Shown here: one piece after another, positions 19,849 through 29,619 of the stretch | Layout of the letters: every line of letters starts with the position of its first letter | Numbering within the stretch: the first letter of the stretch is position 1 | NCBI RefSeq assembly: GCF_001942495.1 | Contig: NZ_MKZS01000001.1 | Coordinates: 5,147,281-5,211,280 of the forward strand | DNA from: Moorena bouillonii PNG | Lineage (GTDB): Bacteria; Cyanobacteriota; Cyanobacteriia; Cyanobacteriales; Coleofasciculaceae | DNA: 64,000 bases | Reading direction: 5' to 3' | Notes under the pieces: generated by a model | Seen by the model: the letters and a program-made list of their open reading frames with translations, nothing else | Told to the model about the DNA's origin: nothing | The model's database searches: none | Translations under genes and position numbers: made by a program

Positions 19849-20364
19849 CTATCCAGGAAGTTTTCTCTTCAGGGATTCTAGAGCGCCCCAACGTTGATCC
19901 CGTAGTTGATCCCGTAACTCTGCTTCACTGTTATTCTTAATCTGGATACCTATACATTCTTGGTCACACAGCTGCCGTGGCGGAATTGCCAGACATAGTT
20001 GTTCGTATAACCAAGTGTCTGGATAAAAATACCCCTGAGCTGGAAGGGTTTCTTGTAAATCATCCCAAGTTATCTCCTGCTCTAGGGATTCATCCGACAG
20101 TTGGTCAGCTGAGGAAGCTAACCAAACTAATTCGGATGTATCGATGCTTAGGCGGTGGTTGTACTGTTTTAAGCAGCGATGACAAGTCAAGGTAATGATC
20201 GTTTCTGCTTGAGCACAGACCTCCAGGTAATTTCCTTGATGAGCCACTTGCACTTGACCTCGAACTGGGGTTAGTGTCTGTAAATCCACCAAGAATTGAT
20301 TGACCGGAGTTACTTCTGTTTGCTCTGGTAATTTGAGCAACTCAGGAATATATATAGCCTCCAT
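19849..20364 (-). CDS. yceD: YceD family protein (DUF177)
   Basis: A small conserved bacterial and plastid protein; in bacteria it usually lies beside rpmF, and the plant homologue is needed for 23S rRNA accumulation. The central motif TLTCHRCLKQYNHRLSID and the C-terminal C-x3-C (QLCDQEC) match the family's cysteine pairs. The length of 171 is normal. rpmF is not adjacent here. It may be cotranscribed with the khpB-yidC group upstream, although 189 bases intervene. Confidence 0.88.
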   Translation of the reverse strand: MEAIYIPELLKLPEQTEVTPVNQFLVDLQTLTPVRGQVQVAHQGNYLEVCAQAETIITLTCHRCLKQYNHRLSIDTSELVWLASSADQLSDESLEQEITWDDLQETLPAQGYFYPDTWLYEQLCLAIPPRQLCDQECIGIQIKNNSEAELRDQLRDQRWGALESLKRKLPG

Positions 20365-20553
20365 AATGCTTAGCTTATCCTTTGCAGTTGACTGTTAAGC
20401 GTTGATGGTTAACCTTGAGCTTCTCAAACACTCAGCAAAAAGCGACCATTTATAGACTTAAATAGTTATATAGAGTTAATGCATTATGTTAGCCAGGTGA
20501 TGGGAATAATCCCAAGTGCAATCAGCAGTGAGAGGGTTAAAACTCTTAATCTG

Positions 20554-21048
20554 TCAATACCTGCGACGCACCACCAGTCGTCGGTCTGGCTCTTGCCCTC
20601 GACTAAGAGTTTCTAAATCCTCAAAAGCCTTGAATAGGGTATGGACTTGACGCCGCTCTGCTGCCGATAGGGATTTCAATTCAAATTCTTTCCCGGTCTG
20701 ACGGACTTTCATAGCAGCGTGTTCAGCGATCGCTTGAAGTTCCACTTGCCGTCTGGCTCGATAGCTATCGATATCGATAACGTAAACGGCTTGTTCCTCC
20801 TCTTCATGACCCAAGTTAAGGAGGGAATTTGCTAAGTACTGGATAGAATCGATAACTTCCCCTTCCCGACCAATTAAAGTTTGAGTGTCTTTCGAGGTCA
20901 GTTGACTATTATCGATTGTCAACCAGTAGCTGGGTCGCTCTCCTAGGGGAGCGTCACCATCAGCTACTTCTATACTGGCGGGCAATCGAGATAAGCGCAG
21001 GAGTTCTTCTAACCACTCTTTACCACGCTCCTGATGTTGATTTACCAT
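20554..21048 (-). CDS. khpB: KhpB/Jag-type KH-R3H RNA-binding protein
   Basis: An RNA-binding protein commonly encoded next to yidC. A KH-like domain has LIGREGEVIDSIQYLANSLLN. The R3H domain carries MKVRQTGKEFELKSLSAAERR and then a basic tail RRLVVRRRY. The ATG at 21048 is used; the frame runs on upstream to 21156 only inside yidC. One base separates it from the yidC stop codon, so translational coupling is likely. The N-terminal Jag domain seen in Firmicutes is absent, as usual in cyanobacteria. Confidence 0.9.
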   Translation of the reverse strand: MVNQHQERGKEWLEELLRLSRLPASIEVADGDAPLGERPSYWLTIDNSQLTSKDTQTLIGREGEVIDSIQYLANSLLNLGHEEEEQAVYVIDIDSYRARRQVELQAIAEHAAMKVRQTGKEFELKSLSAAERRQVHTLFKAFEDLETLSRGQEPDRRLVVRRRY

Positions 21049-21049
21049 A

Positions 21050-22219
21050 CTAACTTGATGCTTTTTTCTTTGAACGCTTGGGCTCAAAAGGCAATGCCTC
21101 TCGACCCTCTCCAGACTTAGCTGCTTGTCTTTTTGCCTCTTTTTCCTGCTGCTCAACTATTTCTTGCAAATTCTCTGGCAGAGGTTCTCTCGATAGAATG
21201 AAAGTCTGGATAGTTTGAAATATATTAGCTACAACAATATACATCAATACCCCAGCTGGCAGGGGAAAGAATAAGAACATGCCAGAAAACAATACTGGAG
21301 TAATCTGATTAACTACCTTTTGCTGGTCACCGGCTTGCCCTGCACCTGCACCTGAACCAGACAACAGCTGGTTGACGTACAAACTGATCCCAAAGAAGAG
21401 AATCATCCCTACGATATCCCAGTGGATAGTGCCATCGTCATCAAAAGCACCCACTCTTCCTAAAGCATCTATAAATAGAAAGCCTTTGTTAGCAGCTATT
21501 CCCGTTAAGGTTCCCTGAAGCTTTACCTCTCCAGGCATCAGGGCTTCTAGTGTCCCATCTTCAAGAATACGTAAGCGGTCTTCTCCGTTGACTATTTGCC
21601 AAGTGGGAGTGATATCGGTTTCTGGATGCTGAGCAATTAGTTGATTTAAGGGTTGACCTTCAACAGTTTGAAACTCTACTTTGGTTTTTTCCCCAACTAC
21701 CAGCTTATTTCCTGCCGGAAGTAGGGCGATGACTGGTTCATGTAAGCCATCGGTAATGTAAATATTTTGGGGTTTGGTGGTAAAGACTTTAGGCTGGATA
21801 TATTCCAGCTGTTCTTGGGGAAAAATTTGTAAGTTGACGTCGTAGTTAATGTTTGCAAAGGGTGATCCCCGCAAGGTGGCAAATAGGGCAAACAGAACCG
21901 GCATTTGTACCAACAGTGGCAAACAACCGGCTAGGGGGTTGCCAAACTCTTGGAACAGCTTACTCATTTCTTCCTGCTGTTTAGCCGGGTCATCCTTGTA
22001 GCGCTCTTTTATTTCGTCTTGCCGCTTCTTCATCAAGGGTTGGGTGACTTTCATGCGCCTCATGTTGCGAATGGAGCCAGCATTAAGAGGGAAGAGGGCA
22101 AAGCGAATCACCAGGGTCAAGGCTATTATGGCTAAACCATAGCTAGGCACAATCCCGTAAAAGAAATCCAGGATTGGCAGCATGATGTTGTTGGAGATAA
22201 ATCCGATACCAAAGTCCAT
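21050..22219 (-). CDS. yidC: membrane protein insertase YidC/Oxa1
   Basis: Inserts and folds proteins in the plasma and thylakoid membranes, alone or with SecYEG. The start [21 protein letters not shown] and the cytoplasmic loop [35 protein letters not shown] are typical. A lumenal insertion (about 150-260) and further helices follow, ending with a basic tail (KRSKKKASS) of the kind that contacts the ribosome. The length of 389 fits cyanobacterial YidC, which lacks the large P1 domain of E. coli. It sits in the conserved rpmH-rnpA-PH-yidC-khpB order. Confidence 0.96.
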   Translation of the reverse strand: MDFGIGFISNNIMLPILDFFYGIVPSYGLAIIALTLVIRFALFPLNAGSIRNMRRMKVTQPLMKKRQDEIKERYKDDPAKQQEEMSKLFQEFGNPLAGCLPLLVQMPVLFALFATLRGSPFANINYDVNLQIFPQEQLEYIQPKVFTTKPQNIYITDGLHEPVIALLPAGNKLVVGEKTKVEFQTVEGQPLNQLIAQHPETDITPTWQIVNGEDRLRILEDGTLEALMPGEVKLQGTLTGIAANKGFLFIDALGRVGAFDDDGTIHWDIVGMILFFGISLYVNQLLSGSGAGAGQAGDQQKVVNQITPVLFSGMFLFFPLPAGVLMYIVVANIFQTIQTFILSREPLPENLQEIVEQQEKEAKRQAAKSGEGREALPFEPKRSKKKASS

Positions 22220-22427
22220 TCGTTTGACGTTAACCTAGGCGCTATTGTAAAGTTTTCTGTGTCTAATGTAACTAATCTCCGTCCCTATGCGGTTCGGGTT
22301 TCCGACTTTTATCAGGTATATCTACTGACATCAAGGAGTTGAACCGATTTTGGTGGCCAGATGTAGGAAAGGGAAGACTAGATCAGGGCAAGTGACCGAT
22401 GTCAAGGTTTTCTTTTCAATGTTCTGT

Positions 22428-22823
22428 CTACATCATTTTGATGGCACTAACGGCTTTGCCTGTTTTGTCTGCTGCTCGTTCGGCAATGTAGTCGTAAATT
22501 TCTCTAAACCGGGGTATTGCCCGCATTTCCAAACGGCTACCATCTTTTAGGGTAACCACAATATCTCCCCAAGTTCCTATACCACGGGGAACTGTGGCAA
22601 TCTTTGAAACTTCAGAATAGATCACATCTGAGCGATCGCGTCCCCGCCAACCCCCAGTTATTGATATGCGGCGGCTGGTAATCCGATACCGTAGCCATAG
22701 AGCCCTGACAATAGCAGCTACGGTTAGAGGTATGAATATAATCGTAAATGCCAACAATATGCTAATGATCAGATCTCCCCGGTGAGGGCCACCCTCATAA
22801 AATACATCTTCTCTAATGCCCAT
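22428..22823 (-). CDS. PH-domain membrane protein between rnpA and yidC
   Basis: Two hydrophobic stretches near the N-terminus (ILLAFTIIFIPLTVAAIVRALW) are followed by a bacterial PH-like domain with RYRITSRRISITGGWRGRDRSDVIYSEVSKI. It is of the DUF304/bPH_2 type. It overlaps the end of rnpA by 11 bases, and yidC lies 208 bases further on, so it belongs to the same transcript. Genes of this kind occupy this position in many cyanobacteria; function is not established, but the location suggests membrane biogenesis. Confidence 0.85.
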   Translation of the reverse strand: MGIREDVFYEGGPHRGDLIISILLAFTIIFIPLTVAAIVRALWLRYRITSRRISITGGWRGRDRSDVIYSEVSKIATVPRGIGTWGDIVVTLKDGSRLEMRAIPRFREIYDYIAERAADKTGKAVSAIKMM

Positions 22824-23235
22824 CCAACACCTCTGCTTTTACCAACAACTTTTCTAATTCTCTCAAAAGTTGTGCATATTCGCACTCTCTGGCTTCTGGT
22901 TTTACTATTACGACTAGTTTCCAACCGGGGGATAGGCGTGGTAATAACTGCCTGAGGGCGGCTCGAAGTTGCCGCTTAATCCGATTTCTAACAACTGCTT
23001 TCTTACTGACTTTTTGGCTGATGGAGATGCCAAGGCGGGAGGGAGGGCAATCCTCTGGTAGGGATTTTTCTGGTAGGGATTTTTCTGGTACAGTGGTTTC
23101 TTTGGCAATCGCGGGAATAGTACTCTGTTGTAAACCCCGTAATGTTAGGTAACGCCCTGAACGACGCATACCTGAGCGATAGACTTGCTTAAAATCTCGC
23201 CAGTGCTTAAGTCGATTGGCTTGAGGCAATCCCAA
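22813..23235 (-). CDS. rnpA: ribonuclease P protein component
   Basis: The protein subunit of RNase P, which helps the catalytic RNA mature the 5' ends of tRNAs. The N-terminus LPQANRLKHWRDFKQVYRSGMR and the RNR motif region VVRNRIKRQLRAALRQLLPRL are diagnostic. Between them is an extra stretch with a short duplication (PEKSLPEKSLPED, residues about 50-62), encoded by a 15-base repeat; homologues are shorter here. It lies 137 bases downstream of rpmH and overlaps the PH-domain gene. Confidence 0.95.
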   Translation of the reverse strand: MGLPQANRLKHWRDFKQVYRSGMRRSGRYLTLRGLQQSTIPAIAKETTVPEKSLPEKSLPEDCPPSRLGISISQKVSKKAVVRNRIKRQLRAALRQLLPRLSPGWKLVVIVKPEARECEYAQLLRELEKLLVKAEVLDGH

Positions 23236-23372
23236 TGCTTAACTCTAATCCTTGATGAATGTCAATTACGCCAGACCCTTGAGCAGGATAAAGGCAGAAA
23301 AGCCACGGGAAATGGCTGTTTCTTAACCTTTTACCTTTTACTTGCAGCAGGTCGGCATCAATGCTTAGATGA

Positions 23373-23510
23373 CTAGACCGAGAGACGACGCCGTCCCTTG
23401 CTTCTGCGAGCTCTAATCACATTGCGACCATCTTTGGTGCGCATCCGGGCACGAAAACCGGATTTTCTTTTTTGCTTACGGTTGGTTCCGCCTAGAGTGC
23501 GTTGAGTCAT
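23373..23510 (-). CDS. rpmH: 50S ribosomal protein L34, 45 aa
   Basis: Small basic ribosomal protein. The 45 residues start [18 protein letters not shown], contain [15 protein letters not shown] and end [13 protein letters not shown], as in cyanobacterial L34. It is the first gene of the minus-strand cluster rpmH-rnpA-PH-yidC-khpB. Confidence 0.97.
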   Translation of the reverse strand: MTQRTLGGTNRKQKRKSGFRARMRTKDGRNVIRARRSKGRRRLSV

Positions 23511-23608
23511 GGGTTTGCTGGAGGAATACTATTAACGAATACTATGAAGGATTGATTGCCAACTATAGCTGATTGTTGATCATACCATGTCAAGGGGTGA
23601 TCTATCAA

Positions 23609-23803
23609 GCTAAGCGATCAGTTATCAGTTATCAGCTATCAGCTATCAGCTTTCAGCTTATGAGTTAGGTCACAGCGTCGAAGCGTCACAGGCTAGAAGC
23701 ATCACAGGCTAGAAGCCTGTGCCACAAGGCTGACCGCTGACCACTGACCACTGACCACTGACCACTGACCACTGACCACTGACCACTGACCACTGACCAC
23801 TGA
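23609..23803. repeat. heptamer arrays ATCAGCT and TGACCAC
   Basis: About 23612-23660 has (A/T)TCAG(C/T)T units; 23672-23725 has GTCACAGGCTAGAAGC-like duplications; 23727-23803 has about eleven copies of CACTGAC. The arrays separate the rpmH cluster from the next gene. No coding region is seen in 23511-23825. Confidence 0.9.
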
Positions 23804-23825
23804 ATGCTTACACCCCTTATATAGT

Positions 23826-24092
23826 TTAGTCCTGCCATGGTGTAGTAGGGGATGGCTCTTCTGTTGAAACCACCTTCAGTAACTTCCGAAGACCTTGATT
23901 CCACTTTTCTAGTTTTAAATATTCGGTCATTTCAATTTCCTCAATTAAGCAGTTAAGGGATTCATCAAGATTAGCTAGCTCTAGGATTTCCGCCATCCGA
24001 TTTGCCTCTAATTCAGACAAAATTGGAAGAGCTATTAGCTGGCGATAGTCTTCTGCTAATTTAATATTTTTTTGCGTTTTTTTTGGTGACAT
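23826..24092 (-). CDS. hypothetical protein, 88 aa
   Basis: An acidic, helical-looking protein (MSPKKTQKNIKLAEDYRQ, then SELEANRMAEILELA and LIEEIEMTEYLKLEKW). No family is recognised. It follows the sigma-factor gene at 24264 by 171 bases on the same strand and could be its cotranscribed partner, perhaps a regulator; that is inference from position only. There is no good Shine-Dalgarno site. The end of the frame is close to the TGACCAC repeats. Confidence 0.5.
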   Translation of the reverse strand: MSPKKTQKNIKLAEDYRQLIALPILSELEANRMAEILELANLDESLNCLIEEIEMTEYLKLEKWNQGLRKLLKVVSTEEPSPTTPWQD

Positions 24093-24263
24093 TTTTTGGT
24101 AACTTTATTCTGAAACATAGGTTGTTTTTATAGGCTTGAATCATTTGATAAAAATTAGCTGATATTTACTTAATTGTTAAAGAAAGATTGGGGCATTCCT
24201 GATCTGATTGCCCCCAAGCGGTTTCCGAACCCTGATTAACTATAGCTAATCAGAATATTTTGT

Positions 24264-24869
24264 TTATTGATGATCAGCCTTAAGCTCAAAAAACCTATTA
24301 CGTAAACGCTTTAGGGCACGATTACCTCGCTGTCTGGCAGACGCCTCAGTAATATATTCTCCCTTAGAAGCTAGATGGTTTACTACTTGTCTCCAAGACA
24401 AGCCTTCTATTTCCCGTAAGACGATTAGTTTGGAGTCCTTTGGGTCTAACTTTTTAAGGGCTAGCTCCAGCAGCCTTAAGTCTTCATCTTCAGAGTTTTC
24501 TGAGGAAAGGCTATGGCTGTCTTCTGGTGCTATTTGATGCTCTATTAAATTAGAGTCCCATGACTGCTCTTTTTTTTGTTTCCGGCTCATCTCACGGATA
24601 ACATTGAAGGAAGTCGCCCTGATCCAGGCTCTAGGGTTTTCAATCTCTTGGCCAGAGTCTAGCAGTTTTATTCCCCGTAAATAGGTTTCATTAATTACCT
24701 CATATATTTGGTCATCCGGAAAATTAAATTGCCGTAGCTTTTTCTTTATTCCGTTAAATAATGCAGCATAAAATGTTGCTTCCTTAGTTTCTAAAGAGGT
24801 TTGGTTAAATAAATGTTTAACCGCTGATTCAAACTTTTCCCTAGGGGTTAAAGTTTTTTTGATTGTCAT
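24264..24869 (-). CDS. small sigma-70 family (ECF-like) factor
   Basis: A two-domain sigma factor. Region 2 spans about 25-100 (YEVINETYLRGIKLL, NPRAWIRATSFNVIREMSRKQKK), and region 4 about 130-195 with the helix-turn-helix phrase LDPKDSKLIVLREIEGLSWRQVVNHL and ASARQRGNRALKRLRNRF. At 201 residues it lacks regions 1 and 3. No anti-sigma gene is recognisable next to it; the small gene at 23826 is the only same-strand neighbour. The target promoters are unknown. AGGAGACAT lies just before the ATG on the minus strand. Confidence 0.82.
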   Translation of the reverse strand: MTIKKTLTPREKFESAVKHLFNQTSLETKEATFYAALFNGIKKKLRQFNFPDDQIYEVINETYLRGIKLLDSGQEIENPRAWIRATSFNVIREMSRKQKKEQSWDSNLIEHQIAPEDSHSLSSENSEDEDLRLLELALKKLDPKDSKLIVLREIEGLSWRQVVNHLASKGEYITEASARQRGNRALKRLRNRFFELKADHQ

Positions 24870-25118
24870 TTATTATGTCTCCTATGGTGACATTGAACAC
24901 CACCTCCTGTTTGTACTTTTAGTCAATATTTTCGTAGGTAAATTGGTTTTTACCTATTTATTTGTTATTTGGGGATAAAAGTATAACTTTAACCAACTAT
25001 TTGTTTTGGTAACTTTCATCCATGTTGAGGTGACTTTTTGGTGGATTATAGTTAACTATTGGCAGTGTACAATGTCTCCTTGTTGTTTGTGTTTTGCAAG
25101 TAAAAGCTAGCGCTATTT

Positions 25119-25226
25119 ATACCAAATCCTGTTCCCATACCCCCCTTATCCCCATAGCCCTATATTGATGGCATCAAAAGATTTGGTGGATTTTTAGAAA
25201 GGGGTTTTGACAATCGGATTTGGTAT
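25119..25226. mobile_element. 108-bp element with 11-bp terminal inverted repeats
   Basis: ATACCAAATCC at 25119-25129 is matched by its inverse GGATTTGGTAT at 25216-25226, enclosing about 86 bases with no coding potential. The size and structure fit a MITE-like mini-element; no transposase is nearby and no second copy is confirmed here. The rest of 24870-25641 shows no supported gene. Confidence 0.4.
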
Positions 25227-25641
25227 TACTACTTGAAGAGACGAACTATTTTTTATGCTTAGCAGAATATGCTGCTACGCAAATCATCAGATTGCCTCTT
25301 CTATATATATGTGCAGAACTGTCAGAAAGTGTGACACCCTCTCGGGAAAATTTCCAAAAAAAAGAGGGTGCTTGAATTTTGAATAGCAGCACCTCTAGAG
25401 GAATGACCCAGTCAATGTCACAGAATCCTTCAATAGGCACATTAACTATGTAGCCTCGAAATCAGACTCTAAAGCTGCTAGTAGGCGGTGAAAGAACATG
25501 CCTACTAATTTTGCCCAAAACTTCTTTGGGGTAGGAATTCTACTCTGAGTGAAAGCCTGCTGGATAGTTTGTAGCGTCTAGGCAGGCACTCAACAGGAAA
25601 TCGTCGCTATTTTAACACTCGTCTTGGATTCCTCAATCACT

Positions 25642-25857
25642 ATGTTAAAGAATCAACAGAAAAAACCAAGTAACCACAACTTCCCAGTTTGGCAAATTAC
25701 CTTACCATTCTGTGGAGTCCTGATCTTTGCTATAGGAGCTATCACCACAATCTATATGATCAACGGTCGCTACCTTTTTCACCTAAAGGCTACTCCCAAG
25801 GGACTCGAAATAATGACTGACGTAGACAAAAGGGAGATCAAAGAGACATTAAATTAG
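25642..25857 (+). CDS. small single-helix membrane protein, 71 aa
   Basis: Starting at the ATG at 25642 (a TTG six codons earlier is possible), the product has a polar head, one hydrophobic helix (WQITLPFCGVLIFAIGAITTIYMI) and a charged tail ending DVDKREIKETLN. Family not recognised. A perfect 10-bp hairpin follows 13 bases after the stop codon, which supports a real transcription unit. Confidence 0.55.
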   Translation: MLKNQQKKPSNHNFPVWQITLPFCGVLIFAIGAITTIYMINGRYLFHLKATPKGLEIMTDVDKREIKETLN

Positions 25858-25870
25858 CACAATAAATCAA

Positions 25871-25900
25871 TAGACCTCGCCGCAACAGTAGCGAGGTCTA
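25871..25900 (+). terminator. perfect 10-bp hairpin
   Basis: TAGACCTCGC pairs perfectly with GCGAGGTCTA around a 10-base loop (CGCAACAGTA), just after the small gene at 25642. There is no long U-run after it. Confidence 0.6.
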
Positions 25901-26002
25901 TTCAACAGGAAGAAGCTTGTGTTGGGGGTGTGGCAGTTACCTCACCGAATTGAAAACTATAGCGCTTACTAGCATAATGAGGTACACATGATTTTTTCCA
26001 TC

Positions 26003-26066
26003 TTGCCTATTGCCTATTGCTAGCATGCCTATTGCCTATTCCCTGTTCCCTGTTCCCTGTTCCCTA
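26003..26066. repeat. heptamer arrays TGCCTAT and TGTTCCC
   Basis: TGCCTAT units (26004-26039) run into TGTTCCC units (26041-26065). Both are 7 bases long. They lie downstream of the DUF2808 gene. Confidence 0.85.
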
Positions 26067-26109
26067 AAACCCATAAAGTTGTACCTCATGAGTAAAGAGA
26101 ATTGCTATA

Positions 26110-26673
26110 TTATCGACCAATACTCACAATCCAGGTACCGACATAAGTGGGTAGTGGAATATCACCAGCAGCTAAGACATAACAAACGAAGTAATAAGTA
26201 CCCCCATCAGGGTTTTTGACATTGGAAAATACTAATTCCACATTTTCATTGGCTGGAACTGCCTCTTCCATGTAAATCTGAACGCTATAATTTTCTTTGT
26301 CCCAGACTACTTCAGAGACCGGGAGGGATTTACCGTCAACGCGCACCTCAATTTTGTCCACGTCGAACTTACCATCGTAGTAATCTGGATAAGAAATAGA
26401 AAACTGAGCGACTCCCAATTCCAGTTTCTTCTTGGGAATCTTCAAGCGGTAACGATCCCAGTAATTGGGGGCACCGTTAAAATCTAGGTGATATCTCAGG
26501 ATATTTTCCCGCTTAACACCACTCCAGAGTACCAATCCGGGATTACTCTGGGCTAAGCTCCGAACCGATAGCCCGGTCAAGACACAACCAGCTAATGCGA
26601 TCGCGGAAATCAGACGTTTGATGGAAGATTGTGTGGATAGCATAAATCTAATGCTGCTGACTTGAGCTGACAA
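26110..26673 (-). CDS. secreted DUF2808 family protein
   Basis: A cyanobacterial family of exported proteins of unknown function. A signal peptide (residues about 18-42, LISAIALAGCVLTGLSVRSLAQ) precedes the domain. Typical phrases are ENILRYHLDFNGAPNYWDRYRLKIP, FSISYPDYYDGKFD and VELVFSNVKNP. The last residues (YVGTWIVSIGR) fit the family end. It has no obvious operon partner. Confidence 0.85.
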   Translation of the reverse strand: MSAQVSSIRFMLSTQSSIKRLISAIALAGCVLTGLSVRSLAQSNPGLVLWSGVKRENILRYHLDFNGAPNYWDRYRLKIPKKKLELGVAQFSISYPDYYDGKFDVDKIEVRVDGKSLPVSEVVWDKENYSVQIYMEEAVPANENVELVFSNVKNPDGGTYYFVCYVLAAGDIPLPTYVGTWIVSIGR

Positions 26674-27563
26674 TTAACAGTTATTTGTTTTTTCACTGTA
26701 CTACTTATATATATATACACAAGCTATACACAAAATATCCCTAATACCAATTTCAAACCCTATCGCTACACCTTAATCACTCACTACACCCCATCACCCC
26801 ATCACCTATAAATCGATCTGACTAGTAAAGATTACCTACGACAACTGAGTGCAACAGCACAATTCCTAAAACAAGTTAAAAATAATCCTCTCTTTTGGCA
26901 GATCACCATAGGATCCAAACAGAGATCCGGTTATGGGGAAACATGTATTTGAACAGTCAGGGAAATTTATATAGAGAAATTGATGCCAGCAGTTCAAATT
27001 CAGCAAGAGGCGATGCCTGGTGTTGGATACCACGACAAGTAGCATATAAGGACAAGTAGCACAGATGGGAAGCCAGTCAGCTGATCAGACGATTAAGGCT
27101 GGGAGGTTTTCCTCTCAAGAGCGAGTCAATCACCAACCCTTAAGGGCATTGGCGGTGTTAGGGGGCAAACTGATCCCGTTCTAGTTGAACTTGGGAATCC
27201 TCTAAACAGGGTGAACATCCCCAGCAGCAAGAAGCTACCAGTTGCTAAAAACCACTCGAAATCAAAAGAAATAGAACGAGAGATTGTCATCAAGGGACAA
27301 CATTTCGATAAGAAGTTGTTACTTGATTCTATTTACCGAAAATAGTTACGGAAAACAGTTATTATCGTCAGTTTTCCTGATTCTTGTTGTCCTCACCTAA
27401 GGAGTATGTGTCACCCATGACCAAAAGCTATGTTAGGAGATACGGTGGCCTTAGCCCCTGAAAGTGGCTGGTCTGGACATCCTTTGCCTGATGCCTCTAG
27501 ACCCACTGTAGTGATCAATGAATTTTCCGTCCTTATTCCATTTAGACAACTGAAGGAGAGTCA
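26674..27563. other. 890-base leader/intergenic region upstream of pntA
   Basis: No supported gene. Two short open stretches overlap in different frames on the plus strand (27065-27184, with MGSQSADQTIKAGRF, and about 27176-27345, with LVELGNPLNRVNIPS). They could be a frameshifted remnant, but no family is recognised. The last 20 bases give pntA its AAGGAG ribosome-binding site. Short tracts such as TATATATATATA (about 26707) occur near the DUF2808 start. Confidence 0.4.
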
Positions 27564-29189
27564 ATGACCCTAGCCATTCCCAAAGAGGCTGAAACGTCAG
27601 ATTTACAGCCAACCAAAACTCGCATGAAGGTTGGTATCCCGAAAGAAGTTTACCCAGGTGAATGCCGGGTAGCTGCTACACCGGATACAGCGAAGGTGCT
27701 CCAGAAACTTGGCTTTGATGTGCTGATTGAATCGGGAGCAGGAGAGACAGCTAATTTTCCTGACAATGCTTACGAACAAGCAGAATGCCAAATCATTCCT
27801 GATGCGAACAGCCTTTGGTCAGAGGCAGATATTGTTCTAAAAGTGCGTCCCCCTGAGATGCATCCAACTCTAAACAAGCATGAGTCTGAGTTGCTATCAG
27901 AAAATGGCACTTTAATCAGCTTTATCTGGCCAGCCCAAAACCAAGAACTGCTCGAACAACTGTCAAGCCGTAAGGCTACAGTGTTGGCTATGGATGCGGT
28001 ACCCCGCATCACGAGGGCCCAAAAGATGGATGCCCTCAGTTCTATGGCCAATATTGCTGGTTACCGGGCTGTGATTGAGGCAGCTAATAACTTTGGTCGC
28101 TTCTTTACTGGGCAAATTACGGCAGCGGGGAAAGTTCCCCCAGCTAAAGTGTTGGTGATTGGTGCTGGGGTAGCTGGACTAGCTGCCATTGGTACCGCTA
28201 AAGGTCTCGGTGCTGTTGTGCGCGCCTTCGATACCCGCCCCGTGGTTAAGGAACAAGTGGAAAGCATGGGGGGAGAGTTCCTGGAACTGGACTTCAAAGA
28301 AGACGGTACAGGATCTGGGGGCTATGCCAAGGTGATGAGTAAAGAGTTCATCGAGGCGGAGATGGCATTGTTCGCTGCACAGGCTAAAGAAGTGGACATC
28401 ATCATCACTACTGCCCTGATCCCCGGTAAAAAAGCGCCGCTGCTGATCACTGAGGAAATGGTAGCGAGTATGAAAGAAGGCTCAGTGGTTGTAGATATGG
28501 CAGCTGAGCAAGGGGGTAACTGTGAGGTGAGCAAAGCCAATGAGGTCTACAAATACAAAGGTGTGACCATCATTGGATTGACTGACTTACCCAGCCGTAT
28601 GGCTACTCAATCTAGCCAACTCTATGGCACCAACCTTTGTCATCTCCTCAAGGACATGGGTGGTAGTGAAAATTACCGTGTCGATATGGAGGATGAAGTG
28701 GTTCGGGGAGCCTTAGTGCTACACGCTGGGGATGTAACCTGGCCCCCACCCAAGCGGCCTACACCTCCAGCACCTCCCAAACCCGCACCGGAACCCCAGA
28801 CTGCGGTAACTAAAGAGGAGTCTGTGCCAGAGACGAAGAAATCAAAGGGTATCATGGGCTTGCTCTGGCCAGTGTTAGTGGGACTCGCCCTAATTGGCTT
28901 GGGAATCGGAGCACCACCTTCTTTCCTCTCCCACTTCACAGTATTTATCCTGGCCTGCTTCGTAGGCTGGCAAGTGATCTGGAACGTAAAACCAGCCCTG
29001 CACACCCCCTTGATGAGTGTTACTAATGCCATTAGCGGCATCATCATCATTGGTGGAATGCTGCAAATTTCCGGCGCAGCCACCTCACCTACTACTATTC
29101 TGGGTGCGATCGCAATTTTAGTTGGAACCATCAACATCTCCGGTGGCTTCCTAGTCACCCAACGCATGCTCAAGATGTTTCAGAAATAG
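27564..29189 (+). CDS. pntA: NAD(P) transhydrogenase subunit alpha, full length
   Basis: With PntB, couples hydride transfer between NADH and NADP+ to proton movement across the membrane. Residues 20-390 are the NAD-binding domain I ([42 protein letters not shown] segment, [34 protein letters not shown]). A Pro-rich linker follows at about 393-420, and then the membrane part with four helices ([18 protein letters not shown] onward). In many cyanobacteria these parts are separate genes (pntAA, pntAB); here they are one 541-residue chain. AAGGAG precedes the ATG. Confidence 0.96.
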   Translation: MTLAIPKEAETSDLQPTKTRMKVGIPKEVYPGECRVAATPDTAKVLQKLGFDVLIESGAGETANFPDNAYEQAECQIIPDANSLWSEADIVLKVRPPEMHPTLNKHESELLSENGTLISFIWPAQNQELLEQLSSRKATVLAMDAVPRITRAQKMDALSSMANIAGYRAVIEAANNFGRFFTGQITAAGKVPPAKVLVIGAGVAGLAAIGTAKGLGAVVRAFDTRPVVKEQVESMGGEFLELDFKEDGTGSGGYAKVMSKEFIEAEMALFAAQAKEVDIIITTALIPGKKAPLLITEEMVASMKEGSVVVDMAAEQGGNCEVSKANEVYKYKGVTIIGLTDLPSRMATQSSQLYGTNLCHLLKDMGGSENYRVDMEDEVVRGALVLHAGDVTWPPPKRPTPPAPPKPAPEPQTAVTKEESVPETKKSKGIMGLLWPVLVGLALIGLGIGAPPSFLSHFTVFILACFVGWQVIWNVKPALHTPLMSVTNAISGIIIIGGMLQISGAATSPTTILGAIAILVGTINISGGFLVTQRMLKMFQK

Positions 29190-29194
29190 GTTAG

Positions 29195-29592
29195 ACCCTT
29201 GAAGGTTTGAAGGTTGAAGGTTTGAAGGTTGAAGGTTTTGAGAAGGTTTGAAGGTTTGAAGGTTTTGAGAAGGTTGAAGGTTGAAGGTTGAAGGTTTGAA
29301 GGTTACAGGTTGGCGGTTACAGGTTACAGGTTATCTTATGAACCTTGGCCAAAAGGCCACGCGATCGCGTTCAACCAAACCATCCAGCCTACACCGAACG
29401 CCAAAGGCGAACAACCAAACCACTTTCAACCTTCAACCAACTAACTTTCAACCAACTAACCTTCAACCAACTAACCTTCAACCAACTAACCTTCAACCAA
29501 CCAACCTTCAACCAACTAACCTTCAACCAACTAACCTTCAACATTCAACCAACTAACCTTAAACATTCAACCAACTAACCTTCAACCTTAAC
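29195..29592. repeat. 15-bp and related repeats inside the pnt operon
   Basis: Degenerate GGTTTGAAGGTTGAA units (29195-29335) are followed by the palindromic element CCTTGGCCAAAAGGCCACGC at about 29342 and reverse-oriented units (AACCAACTAACCTTC) to about 29592. The array separates pntA from pntB, which are normally adjacent. The overlapping open frames (TFNQL-type pentapeptides) are repeat artefacts. Confidence 0.9.
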
Positions 29593-29619
29593 GTTGAACA
29601 CCATAAAACTAAGGAGACT

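Noticed and set aside
25246..25440. 64-residue minus-strand ORF
   Set aside because: No family, no ribosome-binding site and no conserved context; too weak to call.
29281..29578. Overlapping open frames of NLQPT/TFNQL pentapeptides
   Set aside because: Repeat translation between pntA and pntB, open in two frames at once, no ribosome-binding site or family.
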